Below, one piece after another: positions 1-7,728 of a stretch of DNA of 26,028 nt (its first letter is position 1; each line of letters starts with the position of its first letter). The DNA lies in contig CAYZTQ010000022.1 of assembly GCA_964481445.1 (NCBI GenBank), positions 1 to 26,028 of the forward strand. The letters are read 5' to 3'. Below the pieces are notes generated by a model. That model ran no database searches, was not told where the DNA came from, and saw only the letters and a program-made list of their open reading frames with translations. This DNA comes from UBA1038 sp964481445. Its GTDB lineage: Bacteria; Bacillota; Clostridia; Christensenellales; Aristaeellaceae. The position numbers and the translations under genes are program-made.

Positions 1-100
1 CAAGGTAACCTCCATTTCCAACTTCCACTGTGGATGTTACTTTGAGAATTTACCATATAAACTCCGTAACTACTTGACACAAACCTCTGCTGCCGCTTCA
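1..100. other. Left-edge intergenic stretch upstream of the GH172 promoter
   Basis: No convincing coding frame is seen here. The region is less GC-rich than the genes. It holds one imperfect inverted repeat (5-14 against 31-40, 9 of 10 bases complementary, 16-nt loop). This could be an operator or the remnant of an upstream terminator. There is also an isolated TTGACA at 74-79 without a matching -10. Confidence 0.4.
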
Positions 101-129
101 TTGACAGCGCTCAGGCCCCCATCTATAAT
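101..129 (+). promoter_or_regulatory. Sigma-A type promoter of the GH172 gene
   Basis: TTGACA at 101-106 and TATAAT at 124-129 are both perfect consensus hexamers with the optimal 17-bp spacer. Transcription would start near 136 and give a leader of about 60 nt before the ATG at 196. The -35 hexamer lies in a stretch (TTGACAGCGCT) that recurs exactly at the promoter at 21284. Confidence 0.85.
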
Positions 130-195
130 GGATTTCAGGGAAAATGTCGTTCAGTTATGACATCGATTTCATTTTTTTCATCAGGAGGAAGAAGC

Positions 196-1257
196 ATGGA
201 GAATCTGAGCTTTCTTGAAAAGAAAATAACCCGTTCCATCAGCCCGGAGAATTTTACGGGTGAAAAGGGAAAGGGCGGCATGTGCGAGCTGGAGAAGGGC
301 AACGCCAGGAACGCGGCGCGCGACCTCGGGCGCGGCTGGAAGGTCAACCCCTACATCATTCTGCAGCCCGGCGAGACCTTCACCATCGGCGAAATCAAGG
401 GCAGCGGCATCATCAACCATATCTGGCTGACCCCCACCGGCCGCTGGCGCAACACCATCCTGCGCATGTACTGGGACGGGCAGGAGAACCCCTCGGTGGA
501 GACCCCCGTGGGCGATTTCTTCGCCATGGGCTGGAATGAGTACGCGCAGCTCAGCTCGCTGGCCGTCTGCGTCAACCCCGGTTCCGCCTTCAACTGCTAC
601 TGGCCCATGCCCTTCAGAAAGTCGGCCAAGCTGACGCTGACCAACATCGCATCCGACCCCGTGGTCATGTACTATCAGATTGACTACTGCCTGTGCGAGG
701 TGGCGGAGGACGAGGCCTATTTCCACGCGCAGTTCCGCCGCACCAATCCCCTGCCCTACAAGCAGGATTATACCATTGTGGACGGTATCAGGGGCAAGGG
801 CAAGTACGTGGGCACCTACATGGCCTGGGGCGTCAACAACCGCGGCTGGTGGGGCGAGGGCGAAATCAAGTTCTTCATGGACGGCGACAAGGAGTATCCC
901 ACCATCTGCGGCACCGGCACCGAAGACTATTTCTGCGGCTCCTATAACTTTGAAGACCCGAAGTCGCACGCCAACTACGTCGCCTTCAGCACGCCCTATT
1001 CGGGCCTGCATCAGGTGATCACGCCCGACAGGCTGTATGCCAGCCAGTTCCGCTTCGGGCTTTACCGCTGGCACATCACTGACCCCATCTATTTTGAGAA
1101 GGATCTGAAGGTGACCATTCAGGCCCTGGGCTGGCGCGAAGGCGGCCGCTACCTGCCGCTGCAGGATGATATCTCCTCGGTGGCCTACTGGTACCAGCAG
1201 CTGCCGACCGCGCCCTTCCCCGCGCTGCCGGACAAGGATTATCTCGAAGTCATTTAA
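196..1257 (+). CDS. DUF2961 / glycoside hydrolase family 172 protein
   Basis: The 353-residue protein has no signal peptide, so it is probably cytoplasmic. It matches the DUF2961 fold now classed as GH172, whose characterised members are alpha-D-fructofuranosidases / difructose-dianhydride synthases and D-arabinofuranosidases acting on unusual furanosides. Visible family landmarks are the N-terminal GxGxINHIW segment (about residues 74-82), the central YVGTYMAW stretch, and the GTGTEDYF motif around Glu243, an acidic site expected in the active centre. The length fits single-domain members. The start is chosen at 196 because AGGAGG at 183-188 is correctly spaced; the frame stays open upstream to 157 but lacks a ribosome site there. 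It is monocistronic, with a consensus promoter and a terminator. It converges on an oligopeptide/oligosaccharide importer operon, which hints that it trims imported glycans. The substrate cannot be read from sequence. Confidence 0.9.
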   Translation: MENLSFLEKKITRSISPENFTGEKGKGGMCELEKGNARNAARDLGRGWKVNPYIILQPGETFTIGEIKGSGIINHIWLTPTGRWRNTILRMYWDGQENPSVETPVGDFFAMGWNEYAQLSSLAVCVNPGSAFNCYWPMPFRKSAKLTLTNIASDPVVMYYQIDYCLCEVAEDEAYFHAQFRRTNPLPYKQDYTIVDGIRGKGKYVGTYMAWGVNNRGWWGEGEIKFFMDGDKEYPTICGTGTEDYFCGSYNFEDPKSHANYVAFSTPYSGLHQVITPDRLYASQFRFGLYRWHITDPIYFEKDLKVTIQALGWREGGRYLPLQDDISSVAYWYQQLPTAPFPALPDKDYLEVI

Positions 1258-1273
1258 TCATTGACGCAAACAC

Positions 1274-1316
1274 AAGGCCCGCCCTCCCGGTATTGTTTCG
1301 ACAGGGCGGGTCTTTT
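1274..1316 (+). terminator. Rho-independent terminator after the GH172 gene, possibly bidirectional
   Basis: A GC-rich stem is formed by 1274-1285 against 1303-1314 (core CCCGCCCT / AGGGCGGG), followed by TCTTTT. It sits between two convergent genes, so it may also stop the minus-strand redox/Opp operon, although the T-tract on that side is weak. Confidence 0.85.
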
Positions 1317-1353
1317 GATGATGAGAATACAGACGGCAGTCTGGAGGCTCAGC

Positions 1354-2484
1354 CTATCCGAGCCACGCGTAGAGGGCCGCCATCAAAAGCGCCGCTGCGG
1401 AAAGCAGCTTGATCAGCGGCATTTTGCGCCGGATGAAGTCGCTGGCTTCCAGCGTATGGCGCAGCCGGAGCACGAAAGCGGTCACCAGCAGCGAAGGCGC
1501 AATAAAGCTGAGGCAGTAGGCGGCAAGCAGCAGCAGCTTGCGCGCGTCCTTTGCCCCGGTATTGATCCACGAAAGCAGGCTGGCCAGATATACCTGCCCC
1601 GCGCAGAGAAACTCGCCCAGCGAGACGGCAATGCCTAAGAGCGCCATCGCCCAGACAAGATGCGGGGAATCGGCCATCCGCCTGATGAAGCCCTGCAGTC
1701 TGGTCCGCAGGGACGAGGGCAGCTGGTTTTTCACCCTGCCGTACTCTCCGCGCGCGGCGCGCAGGGCGTCTGACAGGTTGAGCGCGATGAAAATCAGCGC
1801 GAAGACGGTCAAGAGCAGCCGGAGAGCCAGCGGCAGCCAAACGGGGTTCCATACCTGCAAAAGCTCAAGCAGCGAAAGTCCGATCAAAAAATAAGTCAGC
1901 AGCTTGCTTGCCAGATACACCGCGGCAAGGCCCGCGCTGCGGCGGCCGAGGTGCAGGATGCTGCCCAGCAGCAAAATCAGCATGGACAGGGCGCAGGGGT
2001 TAAGGCCGGCAATCAGCCCGGCAACAAGGGCGGCACCGAGGCTCAGACCGCTTGTCTCCGGGGCTTTGTCTGCCCCGCCCGTTCTCTCAAGAGGCGCTTC
2101 CAGGGCCTGCCCCTTTCTCAGCGCCTCCGGCAGCGAAGAAAGGATGGCCTCTGCCCCGGCCAGATAATGTTTGCCAAAGTAAACGCTGGGCGCAATTTGC
2201 TGCTCCTCGGGCGTTTCAAACAGCGCGAACAGCTCTCTTGCCCGCTGCGGGTCGCGGCTCAGATCCACCCGCTCTACCGAAAGCGGGGAGCGCAGCAGGC
2301 TGCCGTCCGCGCCTTCCACCTCCACGGCTTCCCCCAGGCTCTCGATCAGCGCCTCCGCCTTGGCGCAGCTTCCGCAGGCCGGCACATAAAGATAAACAAG
2401 CCTGCTCTCGGGCGCCTGTTCAGCGCCCGCAGGCAGGCAGAGGAAACATAACAGGGCGCAGAGCCACAGCGCGGCCCGTTTCAT
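1354..2484 (-). CDS. Thioredoxin-like/CcdA (DsbD-beta-like) fusion membrane protein
   Basis: The 376-residue protein is predicted to move reducing electrons across the membrane. It has a signal peptide (about 1-21), then an extracytoplasmic thioredoxin-like domain with a C37-G-S-C40 redox pair and a cis-proline loop (IAPS at 97-100). A six-helix CcdA/DsbD-beta-like domain follows from about residue 147. Both membrane cysteines expected of the family are present: C164 in GLNPCAL and C294 in GEFLCAGQ. In DsbD, cytoplasmic thioredoxin reduces this pair, which then reduces an exported domain; here that domain is fused at the N terminus, whereas classical CcdA lacks it. The ATG at 2484 overlaps the stop of the upstream small gene as ATGA, with a GGAAGAGG ribosome site, so translation is coupled. 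It is the last gene of the Opp-type operon. The partners are inferred, not shown. Confidence 0.85.
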   Translation of the reverse strand: MKRAALWLCALLCFLCLPAGAEQAPESRLVYLYVPACGSCAKAEALIESLGEAVEVEGADGSLLRSPLSVERVDLSRDPQRARELFALFETPEEQQIAPSVYFGKHYLAGAEAILSSLPEALRKGQALEAPLERTGGADKAPETSGLSLGAALVAGLIAGLNPCALSMLILLLGSILHLGRRSAGLAAVYLASKLLTYFLIGLSLLELLQVWNPVWLPLALRLLLTVFALIFIALNLSDALRAARGEYGRVKNQLPSSLRTRLQGFIRRMADSPHLVWAMALLGIAVSLGEFLCAGQVYLASLLSWINTGAKDARKLLLLAAYCLSFIAPSLLVTAFVLRLRHTLEASDFIRRKMPLIKLLSAAALLMAALYAWLG

Positions 2485-2801
2485 GCGCGGGCCTCTTCCC
2501 ACACGCGGATGGAGGCGGCGCCGGGGTAGGCCGCAAGCAGCCGCTGGATGCGCGCGCTCAGCGCGCTGCAAGGCAAAGCTTCCGCGGCCGCGCAGGCGAA
2601 GCGGATCTCCTCCACCGCCCGCAGAATCACAGCGCTGCGGTGAATCTCGCAGGGGGCCGGGTCTTCAAAAAACTCTACGCTGAGCCAGAGGATGCATTCC
2701 TCCTCAAAGCGCAGATGCTCGAGCCTTCCCTGATAAAGCGAAGCGCCCGAACCATCCTCGATCCGGGCCATCCAGCAGGATTTCTGTTGTCGCTTAAACA
2801 C
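2481..2801 (-). CDS. Small uncharacterised protein between two redox genes
   Basis: I do not recognise this 106-residue protein. It is probably cytoplasmic (no signal peptide or membrane segment). It contains five cysteines, none in a CxxC pair, a predicted beta-rich first half and a helical C-terminal third. The start is GTG at 2801, preceded by a purine-rich GGGGTGA a few bases upstream. It begins 16 bp after the thioredoxin-like gene ends, and its stop overlaps the ATG of the CcdA-like gene as ATGA. It is therefore locked into translation with a disulfide-exchange module. A role as an accessory or regulator of that module is a guess from position only. Confidence 0.7.
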   Translation of the reverse strand: MFKRQQKSCWMARIEDGSGASLYQGRLEHLRFEEECILWLSVEFFEDPAPCEIHRSAVILRAVEEIRFACAAAEALPCSALSARIQRLLAAYPGAASIRVWEEARA

Positions 2802-2817
2802 GTTTCACCCCACTCCC

Positions 2818-3597
2818 TCACTTCGCCAGGAGTTCATCCACCGGCGTTCGGTCTGCCTGCTGCAGCGCCTGAAAAAAGCGGTCATGAATCTGCGCGGAGC
2901 CAAGCAGCGCCCAATCGCCGCCGAACAGCGCGGGCACCATGAACTCATCCGGCGAAATGCGGTAACGCGCCTCCACCGCCGCCTCCATTTCAAGGCCCTC
3001 GCGGCTGGCAATGTCGTATTTGAGCAGCCGCACGCCTTCGGGCAGATTCTCTTCAATCCAGGGGCTGATATCGCGGCAGTCCTCACAATACTCGCTGTAA
3101 ATGTAAATGAGATTGCGCTCCGCGCGCTCCCCCTTCGCGATTGTTTTCTCCACCTGCCCTTTGAGCAGGCTGATGCCCTGCGGGAGGGCGCCGCCTGTGA
3201 GATAGCCGCGCAGCGCCGCGTCCGCGCTGCCGTCGGCGGGGAAGGCCGCCTCGCCGGCCATCACAAGGGGCAGATCGAAGGCTTCAACGCCCTGGTTCCG
3301 CAGGCGCTTTTCCAGCGTCTCATACTGATCGGGAAGGCGGCGCAGGTTAAAAAGCAGAATGCGCCTGCCCTTCTGCCCGAGCCCGTCCAGCAGGGCACGG
3401 TAGTGCAGATAGATGCCGTTTTCAATGCTGCATTCGCCGCAGCCGGGGTTCGCGGAGCCCTGACAGGCCCCGCAGGGGTCGATGTAATAAGCTTCCAGCG
3501 GCGGCAGCGTTTCCTCTCCCAGCGCAAACGGCGCGCAGATCAGCGCAAACAGGCTTACTGCAAGCGCTGCCAGATGCCTGATGAGCGGGGCTCTCAT
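2818..3597 (-). CDS. Exported tandem thioredoxin-like protein
   Basis: The 259-residue secreted or membrane-tethered redox protein has an N-terminal hydrophobic signal (about 7-27) and two thioredoxin-like halves. Half one carries C42-G-A-C45 plus a second close pair, C53-G-E-C56, and a possible cis-proline at LP110. Half two has C171-E-D-C174 after the beta strand YIYSEY, and the cis-proline loop V221-P222. Three CxxC pairs in a small exported protein suggest a disulfide relay that could take electrons from the downstream CcdA-like protein. A longer frame is open to 3630, but the ATG at 3597 is preferred because it forms an ATGA overlap with the stop of the upstream ATPase gene, a standard coupling junction. 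No lipobox is seen. Its target protein is unknown; the cysteine-rich binding protein of the same operon is the obvious candidate. Confidence 0.8.
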   Translation of the reverse strand: MRAPLIRHLAALAVSLFALICAPFALGEETLPPLEAYYIDPCGACQGSANPGCGECSIENGIYLHYRALLDGLGQKGRRILLFNLRRLPDQYETLEKRLRNQGVEAFDLPLVMAGEAAFPADGSADAALRGYLTGGALPQGISLLKGQVEKTIAKGERAERNLIYIYSEYCEDCRDISPWIEENLPEGVRLLKYDIASREGLEMEAAVEARYRISPDEFMVPALFGGDWALLGSAQIHDRFFQALQQADRTPVDELLAK

Positions 3598-4571
3598 TGC
3601 TTCGGCGCTTCCACCAGCGGGTGGAAGCACAGCACGCTGCGCCCGCCGCCGAGCTGCACATTAAGAGGCCGCTTCGTGCGACACTCCTCCGTCGCGTAGC
3701 TGCAGCGGGAGGCGAACTTGCAGTGGTTCAGCGAAAACTCCCTCGTCTCCGCCTCCGACATACGGATGTTCTTTTTCCACTTGTCGCCCACATGCGGCAC
3801 GGAGTTCATCAACAGCTCCGTGTAGGGGTGGGCGGGGTTTTCCATGATCTCCATCGAGCTGCCGTACTCGATCAGGCTGCCGCGGTAAAGCGTGGCGATA
3901 TAGTCGCTGACGTAATAGGCGGTGGACAGGTCGTGCGTGATGTAGATGAAGCTGATGCCGTACTCGTCGCGGATGGATTTGAACAGGTTGACGATGTTCA
4001 TCTTCATGGAGGCGTCGATCATCGCCACCGGCTCATCCGCCACAATCAGTTTGGGCGAGGTGATGAGCGCCCGCGCGATGGACACGCGCTGCAGCTCGCC
4101 GCCCGAAAACTGGGTCATATACTTGCCGCGCACCACCTCGTAGCTGAGGCCGACGGATTTAAGCGCCTTGTCCGCCGCTTCCACGGCCTGGGCGCGGTTC
4201 TTGGCCCCGCCGTAAGCCAGCGCCGTATCAATCAGGTATTTTTCCACCTCGCGGCGCGAGGAAAAGGATTCAAAGGGGTTTTGAAAGATCGGCTGCACCA
4301 GGCGCTGAAATTCCCTGGCCTGATAGCCCCTGAGCATATCCCTGCCGTCCAGCCGCAGCTCGCCCGAGCTGGGCTGCAGCAGGCGCAGCACGATCTTGGC
4401 CATGGTGGTCTTCCCGCAGCCGCTCTCTCCGACGATGGCCAGAATGGTCGGCTTGTCGCCGCTGATGGAGAGGCTGACATCATCCACCGCCAGCATCTTT
4501 TTGCCCGTCAGAAAGTTGCCGATGCGGAATTCCTTGCTTAGATTTTTGATCTCCAATAGCTTTTCTGCCAT
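3594..4571 (-). CDS. oppF: Oligopeptide-type ABC importer ATPase (OppF/DppF family)
   Basis: The 325-residue cytoplasmic ATPase is the second nucleotide-binding subunit of the importer. It shows Walker A GESGCGKTT (48-56), the ABC signature FSGGELQRV, Walker B LIVADEP and a switch histidine in YITHDLS. The C-terminal Opp/Dpp extension carries the usual cysteine-containing segment (CKFASRCSYATEEC). An AGGAAG site precedes the ATG at 4571. The gene is separated from its partner oppD-like gene by the 160-bp foldback element, and its stop overlaps the start of the thioredoxin-like gene. Family members move peptides, but in many anaerobes the same family moves oligosaccharides, so the substrate stays open. 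Confidence 0.92.
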   Translation of the reverse strand: MAEKLLEIKNLSKEFRIGNFLTGKKMLAVDDVSLSISGDKPTILAIVGESGCGKTTMAKIVLRLLQPSSGELRLDGRDMLRGYQAREFQRLVQPIFQNPFESFSSRREVEKYLIDTALAYGGAKNRAQAVEAADKALKSVGLSYEVVRGKYMTQFSGGELQRVSIARALITSPKLIVADEPVAMIDASMKMNIVNLFKSIRDEYGISFIYITHDLSTAYYVSDYIATLYRGSLIEYGSSMEIMENPAHPYTELLMNSVPHVGDKWKKNIRMSEAETREFSLNHCKFASRCSYATEECRTKRPLNVQLGGGRSVLCFHPLVEAPKQ

Positions 4572-4600
4572 GATGTTTTCTTCCTACTCGTTCATTGCTG

Positions 4601-4760
4601 ATACCAATGAAATTTGTTAATGCATCCAAAGTGGCGAGGAATTTTGGCCTGAGGCAAGGAGCGAAAGCGAAGGCGTAGCAGCGCTACGTCAAGCTTTCTG
4701 CGACACAGCATCAGGCTAAAATAACCGTCGCGACGATGCGTTAACAAGTTGAATTGGTAT
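4601..4760. repeat. 160-bp foldback (MITE-like) element between the two ATPase genes
   Basis: The two ends are inverted copies: the 26 bases from 4601 and the reverse complement of the 26 bases ending at 4760 agree at 22 positions (both begin ATACCAAT). The symmetry continues inward (for example ATTTTGGCCTGA against ATTTTAGCCTGA on the other strand) to a central GTAGC-AGC-GCTAC around 4681. The whole unit can therefore fold into one long hairpin. No transposase is encoded. Its right end overlaps the 3' end of the oppD-like gene and provides that gene's stop codon. This size and structure fit a non-autonomous miniature inverted-repeat element or a dispersed clostridial hairpin repeat. Confidence 0.8.
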
Positions 4761-5727
4761 GAGGGGGCACAAGGTGGCAGGCGCAGCAGCGCCCGCTGCG
4801 CCCCTGCACAAAGGGCGGCTCCACCTTTTTGCAGATGTCCATGCACCTGGGGCAGCGCGGCGCGAAGCTGCAGCCCTCGATCTTCTGGCGCAGCGAGGGC
4901 GGCGCGCCGGGGATGCCCTCCTTCGGCCGGTGATCGCCCACCTTGGGCAGGGCGCCGATCAGCATCTGTGTATAGGGGTGCAGCGGGTCTTCAAACAGTT
5001 CCTGCGTCGGGCCGAGCTCTACCATCGTGCCGGCGTACATGATGCCCAGGCGCTTGGTGATCTGGTAATGCACGCCCATATCGTGCGAAACGATCACAAA
5101 GGTGTTGCCCATGCGCTGCTGCAGCTCCATCAGCATCATCAGGATGTTGCGCTGCACCACCACGTCCAGCGCGGTGGTGGGCTCGTCGGCCAGAATGATG
5201 TTGGGCTTGAGGAAGGTGGCCATCGCGATGACCACGCGCTGGCGCATGCCCCCCGACAGCTGATGGGGGTAGGAATCGAGGATGTCGACCGGCAGCTCAA
5301 GCCCGGTCAGGTATTCGCCCAGCTGCGCCCGCATCTGCGCCCTGCTCTGCCCGCCCCCATAGTGGCGCTTGATGATCTCGTAAAACTGCTCATCCACCTT
5401 GTAAACGGGGTTGAGCACGCTCATGGCCGCCTGCGGGATATAGGAAATATACTTCCACCAGGCTTTGGAGATGCTGCCGCTTTCAAGCCGCAGGTTCTCC
5501 TTGCCGTCCTCTGATTTGCTCTCAAGCACCACCCTGCCGCTGGACAGCTCAAGCGGAAACTGCACCAGGTCGTACATGACCTTGAGCATGGTGGATTTGC
5601 CGCAGCCCGATTCGCCGGCCACGCCGAAGATCTCGTTATCCTGTATATCGAAGCTCGTGTTGCGCACGGCGGCAACCGGCCCCTTGATGGTGCTGTACTG
5701 AGCGCTTACGTTTTCAATGCGAAGCAT
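4741..5727 (-). CDS. oppD: Oligopeptide-type ABC importer ATPase (OppD/DppD family)
   Basis: The 328-residue ATPase is the first nucleotide-binding subunit. Walker A is GESGCGKST (38-46), the signature LSGGMRQ (157-163) and Walker B IILADEPT (177-184), followed by VSHDMG with the switch histidine. The C-terminal Opp/Dpp region has the cysteine cluster CSFAPRCPRCMDIC. The start at 5727 lies 4 bp after the upstream permease stop, which is a typical operon junction. Oddity: the last residues (TNSTC) and the TAA come from the end of the adjacent foldback element, so the native terminus was replaced when the element inserted. The conserved domains are complete, so function is probably kept. Confidence 0.92.
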   Translation of the reverse strand: MLRIENVSAQYSTIKGPVAAVRNTSFDIQDNEIFGVAGESGCGKSTMLKVMYDLVQFPLELSSGRVVLESKSEDGKENLRLESGSISKAWWKYISYIPQAAMSVLNPVYKVDEQFYEIIKRHYGGGQSRAQMRAQLGEYLTGLELPVDILDSYPHQLSGGMRQRVVIAMATFLKPNIILADEPTTALDVVVQRNILMMLMELQQRMGNTFVIVSHDMGVHYQITKRLGIMYAGTMVELGPTQELFEDPLHPYTQMLIGALPKVGDHRPKEGIPGAPPSLRQKIEGCSFAPRCPRCMDICKKVEPPFVQGRSGRCCACHLVPPHTNSTC

Positions 5728-5731
5728 CGGC

Positions 5732-6592
5732 TCACCGCCCCCTCTTGGTTGAAGTAAAGTCGCTGTAGCCCGTATAGGTCAGGAACAGGCCGACCAGCAG
5801 CAGGATGATGGCGACGACGGGCGAACCGATCCACATCCACTGTTTGAGCAGAATGGCCTGGTACTGTCTGGCCCAGAAAATCATGTTGCCCAGCGTCGCC
5901 GTGGTGGAAGAGGAAAGCCCCAGCACGGCGAGGCTGGCCTCCGCGCCCATGGCTACCAGAATGGTGTTGATAAAGTTGGCCATCGACCAGCTGAGCACAT
6001 GGGGCAGGATTTCCACCACCACGATCTTGAGCCTGCTTTCGCCCGAGAAGCGGGCGGTATTGATAAACTCGCGCTCGCGGATGGTCAGCGCCATGCTGCG
6101 CGCCTGGCGCGCGGGCCAGGGCCAGTTGAAGATGATCAGGATGCCCGCGATCGCCATCAGGGAGGCGCGGCCCTTGAGCACCGAGCCCATCAAAATCAGG
6201 ATGGGAAGAGAGGGCACAACGATGATGGCGTCGCACAAAAACATCAGCACCCTGTCAAGCGCCCCGCCGACAAAGCCGGAGGTCAGCCCGACCAGCACGC
6301 CGATGACCGTGGCCATGAAGGCGACCGTGATGCCGAGGATCATGGAATTTTTGATGGATTCAACCAGCAGCCAGAATATATCCTGCCCCTGCTTGTTCGT
6401 GCCGAACAGGTGCTCGAGGCTGGGCTTGAGGTTTTTCTTGAAGGTGCCCAGCGCCGTGGGATCGCCCGGGCTGAACAGGGGCACGATGAAGCCCAGCACC
6501 ACAAAGACCGCCACGATGGCAAGGCCGATCTTGTAGCGCAGGCTCATGGCCGCCCAGATTTGCTTGAAAGAAGCGCGGTTTTGTTTTGACAT
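5732..6592 (-). CDS. oppC: ABC importer permease, OppC/DppC family
   Basis: The 286-residue inner-membrane subunit has one N-terminal helix (about 22-42), a periplasmic/extracytoplasmic loop with the family segment HLFGTNKQGQDIFW, and the binding-protein-dependent transport fold with five further helices. The EAA-like loop that contacts the ATPase is present around FINTARFSGESRLKIVVVEILPH, written here in two parts: FINTARFSGESRL and KIVVVEILPH. The ATG at 6592 is preceded by an AGGA site. It lies between the other permease (16 bp gap) and the oppD-like ATPase. It pairs with the OppB-type permease to form the channel. Confidence 0.92.
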   Translation of the reverse strand: MSKQNRASFKQIWAAMSLRYKIGLAIVAVFVVLGFIVPLFSPGDPTALGTFKKNLKPSLEHLFGTNKQGQDIFWLLVESIKNSMILGITVAFMATVIGVLVGLTSGFVGGALDRVLMFLCDAIIVVPSLPILILMGSVLKGRASLMAIAGILIIFNWPWPARQARSMALTIREREFINTARFSGESRLKIVVVEILPHVLSWSMANFINTILVAMGAEASLAVLGLSSSTTATLGNMIFWARQYQAILLKQWMWIGSPVVAIILLLVGLFLTYTGYSDFTSTKRGR

Positions 6593-6608
6593 CTTCCTGC
6601 CTCCCCCT

Positions 6609-7616
6609 TTACGCGTTCCCGCCGTGCCGGATGCGGGGATCCAGCAGGGGGTAAATCAGGTCGATGATCAGGGTCGCCGTGGCGACGGCGAAAATGGAGA
6701 TGGTGATCAGCCCCAGCATCAGGTTATAGTCAGACGAGGTGATGGCGTTCTGCACCAGCATGCCGACCCCGGGGTAACCAAAGAGGATTTCGGTCATCAG
6801 CGAGCCGGAGAACACGCCGCCCATGCTGAGCGCCAGCATGGTGACCTGCGACAGGATGGAGTTGCGGAACACATAGCGGAAGCCGATGGTGCTTTCGCGC
6901 AGGCCCTTCATGCGGCCGTAGCTGACAAAATCCTCCTCCACCACGTTGCTGGAGAGCGATTTCATCGAAATGATCCACCAGCCGGAGCCCAGCAGTATCA
7001 GCGACAGAGCCGGCAGGAAGGAGTTATAGCTCACCTGGCTCAGCCATTCCCCGCTCAGCTCAAACTTACCAGGCAGCGTCGCCATCAGCGGGAACCACTT
7101 GTTGACGTAGGCAAAAAGGATCAACAGCACCAGCGCCATAATAAAATAGGGGATGGGATATATGCACAGGCTGACCGTCTCCATCAGCTTGGAGTACCAT
7201 TTGTTCTTCTTGAACCCGGCCAGCAGGCCGATGGCATTGCCGATCACCCAGGAAAACAGCGTTGTAAACAGCAGCAGCCCCACCGTATAGGGCAGGGAAG
7301 CGCTGATCAAATCCATCACTTTGGTGGGATACATGGCAAACGAAGGACCGAAATCAAAAGTTAAAAGCCGTCTCATCGATACGGCATACTGTTCAAAGAG
7401 GCTGCCCTCCAGCCCAAACTGCTTTTGAAGCAGGGAGCGCGTCGCTTCGATTTCATCGGGCGTCACGCGGGTACCCATGGAGGTGATCTTGGCGATCATC
7501 GTTTCCACCGGATCCGACGGCATGATTCTCTGCAGCAAAAAGACGATCGTGACGCCCACCCAGATCGTCAGCGCCCAGATCAAAAGGCGCGTCAAAACGA
7601 GCTTAAAAAACCTCAC
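6609..7616 (-). CDS. oppB: ABC importer permease, OppB/DppB family
   Basis: The 335-residue membrane subunit has an N-terminal helix, the long OppB-type extracytoplasmic segment (about 30-95), and then the transport domain. The domain ends in GYPGVGMLVQNAI and the conserved LIYPLLDPRIR tail. I place the start at a GTG (7616) because GAGGAGG stands 8 bases upstream. An in-frame ATG at 7676 would add 20 residues but falls inside a strong hairpin and has no ribosome site. It is the first gene after the hairpin that separates the permease block from the binding-protein gene. Confidence 0.9.
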   Translation of the reverse strand: MRFFKLVLTRLLIWALTIWVGVTIVFLLQRIMPSDPVETMIAKITSMGTRVTPDEIEATRSLLQKQFGLEGSLFEQYAVSMRRLLTFDFGPSFAMYPTKVMDLISASLPYTVGLLLFTTLFSWVIGNAIGLLAGFKKNKWYSKLMETVSLCIYPIPYFIMALVLLILFAYVNKWFPLMATLPGKFELSGEWLSQVSYNSFLPALSLILLGSGWWIISMKSLSSNVVEEDFVSYGRMKGLRESTIGFRYVFRNSILSQVTMLALSMGGVFSGSLMTEILFGYPGVGMLVQNAITSSDYNLMLGLITISIFAVATATLIIDLIYPLLDPRIRHGGNA

Positions 7617-7661
7617 GCAAGTGGCCTCCTCGGAAAATGAAAAAAGCTTCCGAATCAAAAT

Positions 7662-7698
7662 GCCGCATGCAGCCATGCAGGGCAGGGCTGCATGCGGC
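7662..7698 (-). terminator. Hairpin between binding-protein and permease genes (attenuator or mRNA-stabilising)
   Basis: A perfect 13-bp stem (7662-7674 against 7686-7698, GCCGCATGCAGCC) has an 11-nt loop. On the minus transcript it follows the binding-protein stop by about 30 nt and precedes the permease start. Only a short ATTTT follows, so termination would be partial. Such intercistronic hairpins usually keep binding-protein mRNA in excess over permease mRNA. Confidence 0.75.
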
Positions 7699-7728
7699 GT
7701 CGTTTTACAATATCATAGCATCATTTGC

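Noticed and set aside
4592..4846. Minus-strand open frame of 84 codons across the foldback element
   Set aside because: It consists mostly of the inverted repeat read as protein and overlaps the oppD-like end; no ribosome site. Such frames in repeat elements are commonly mis-annotated.
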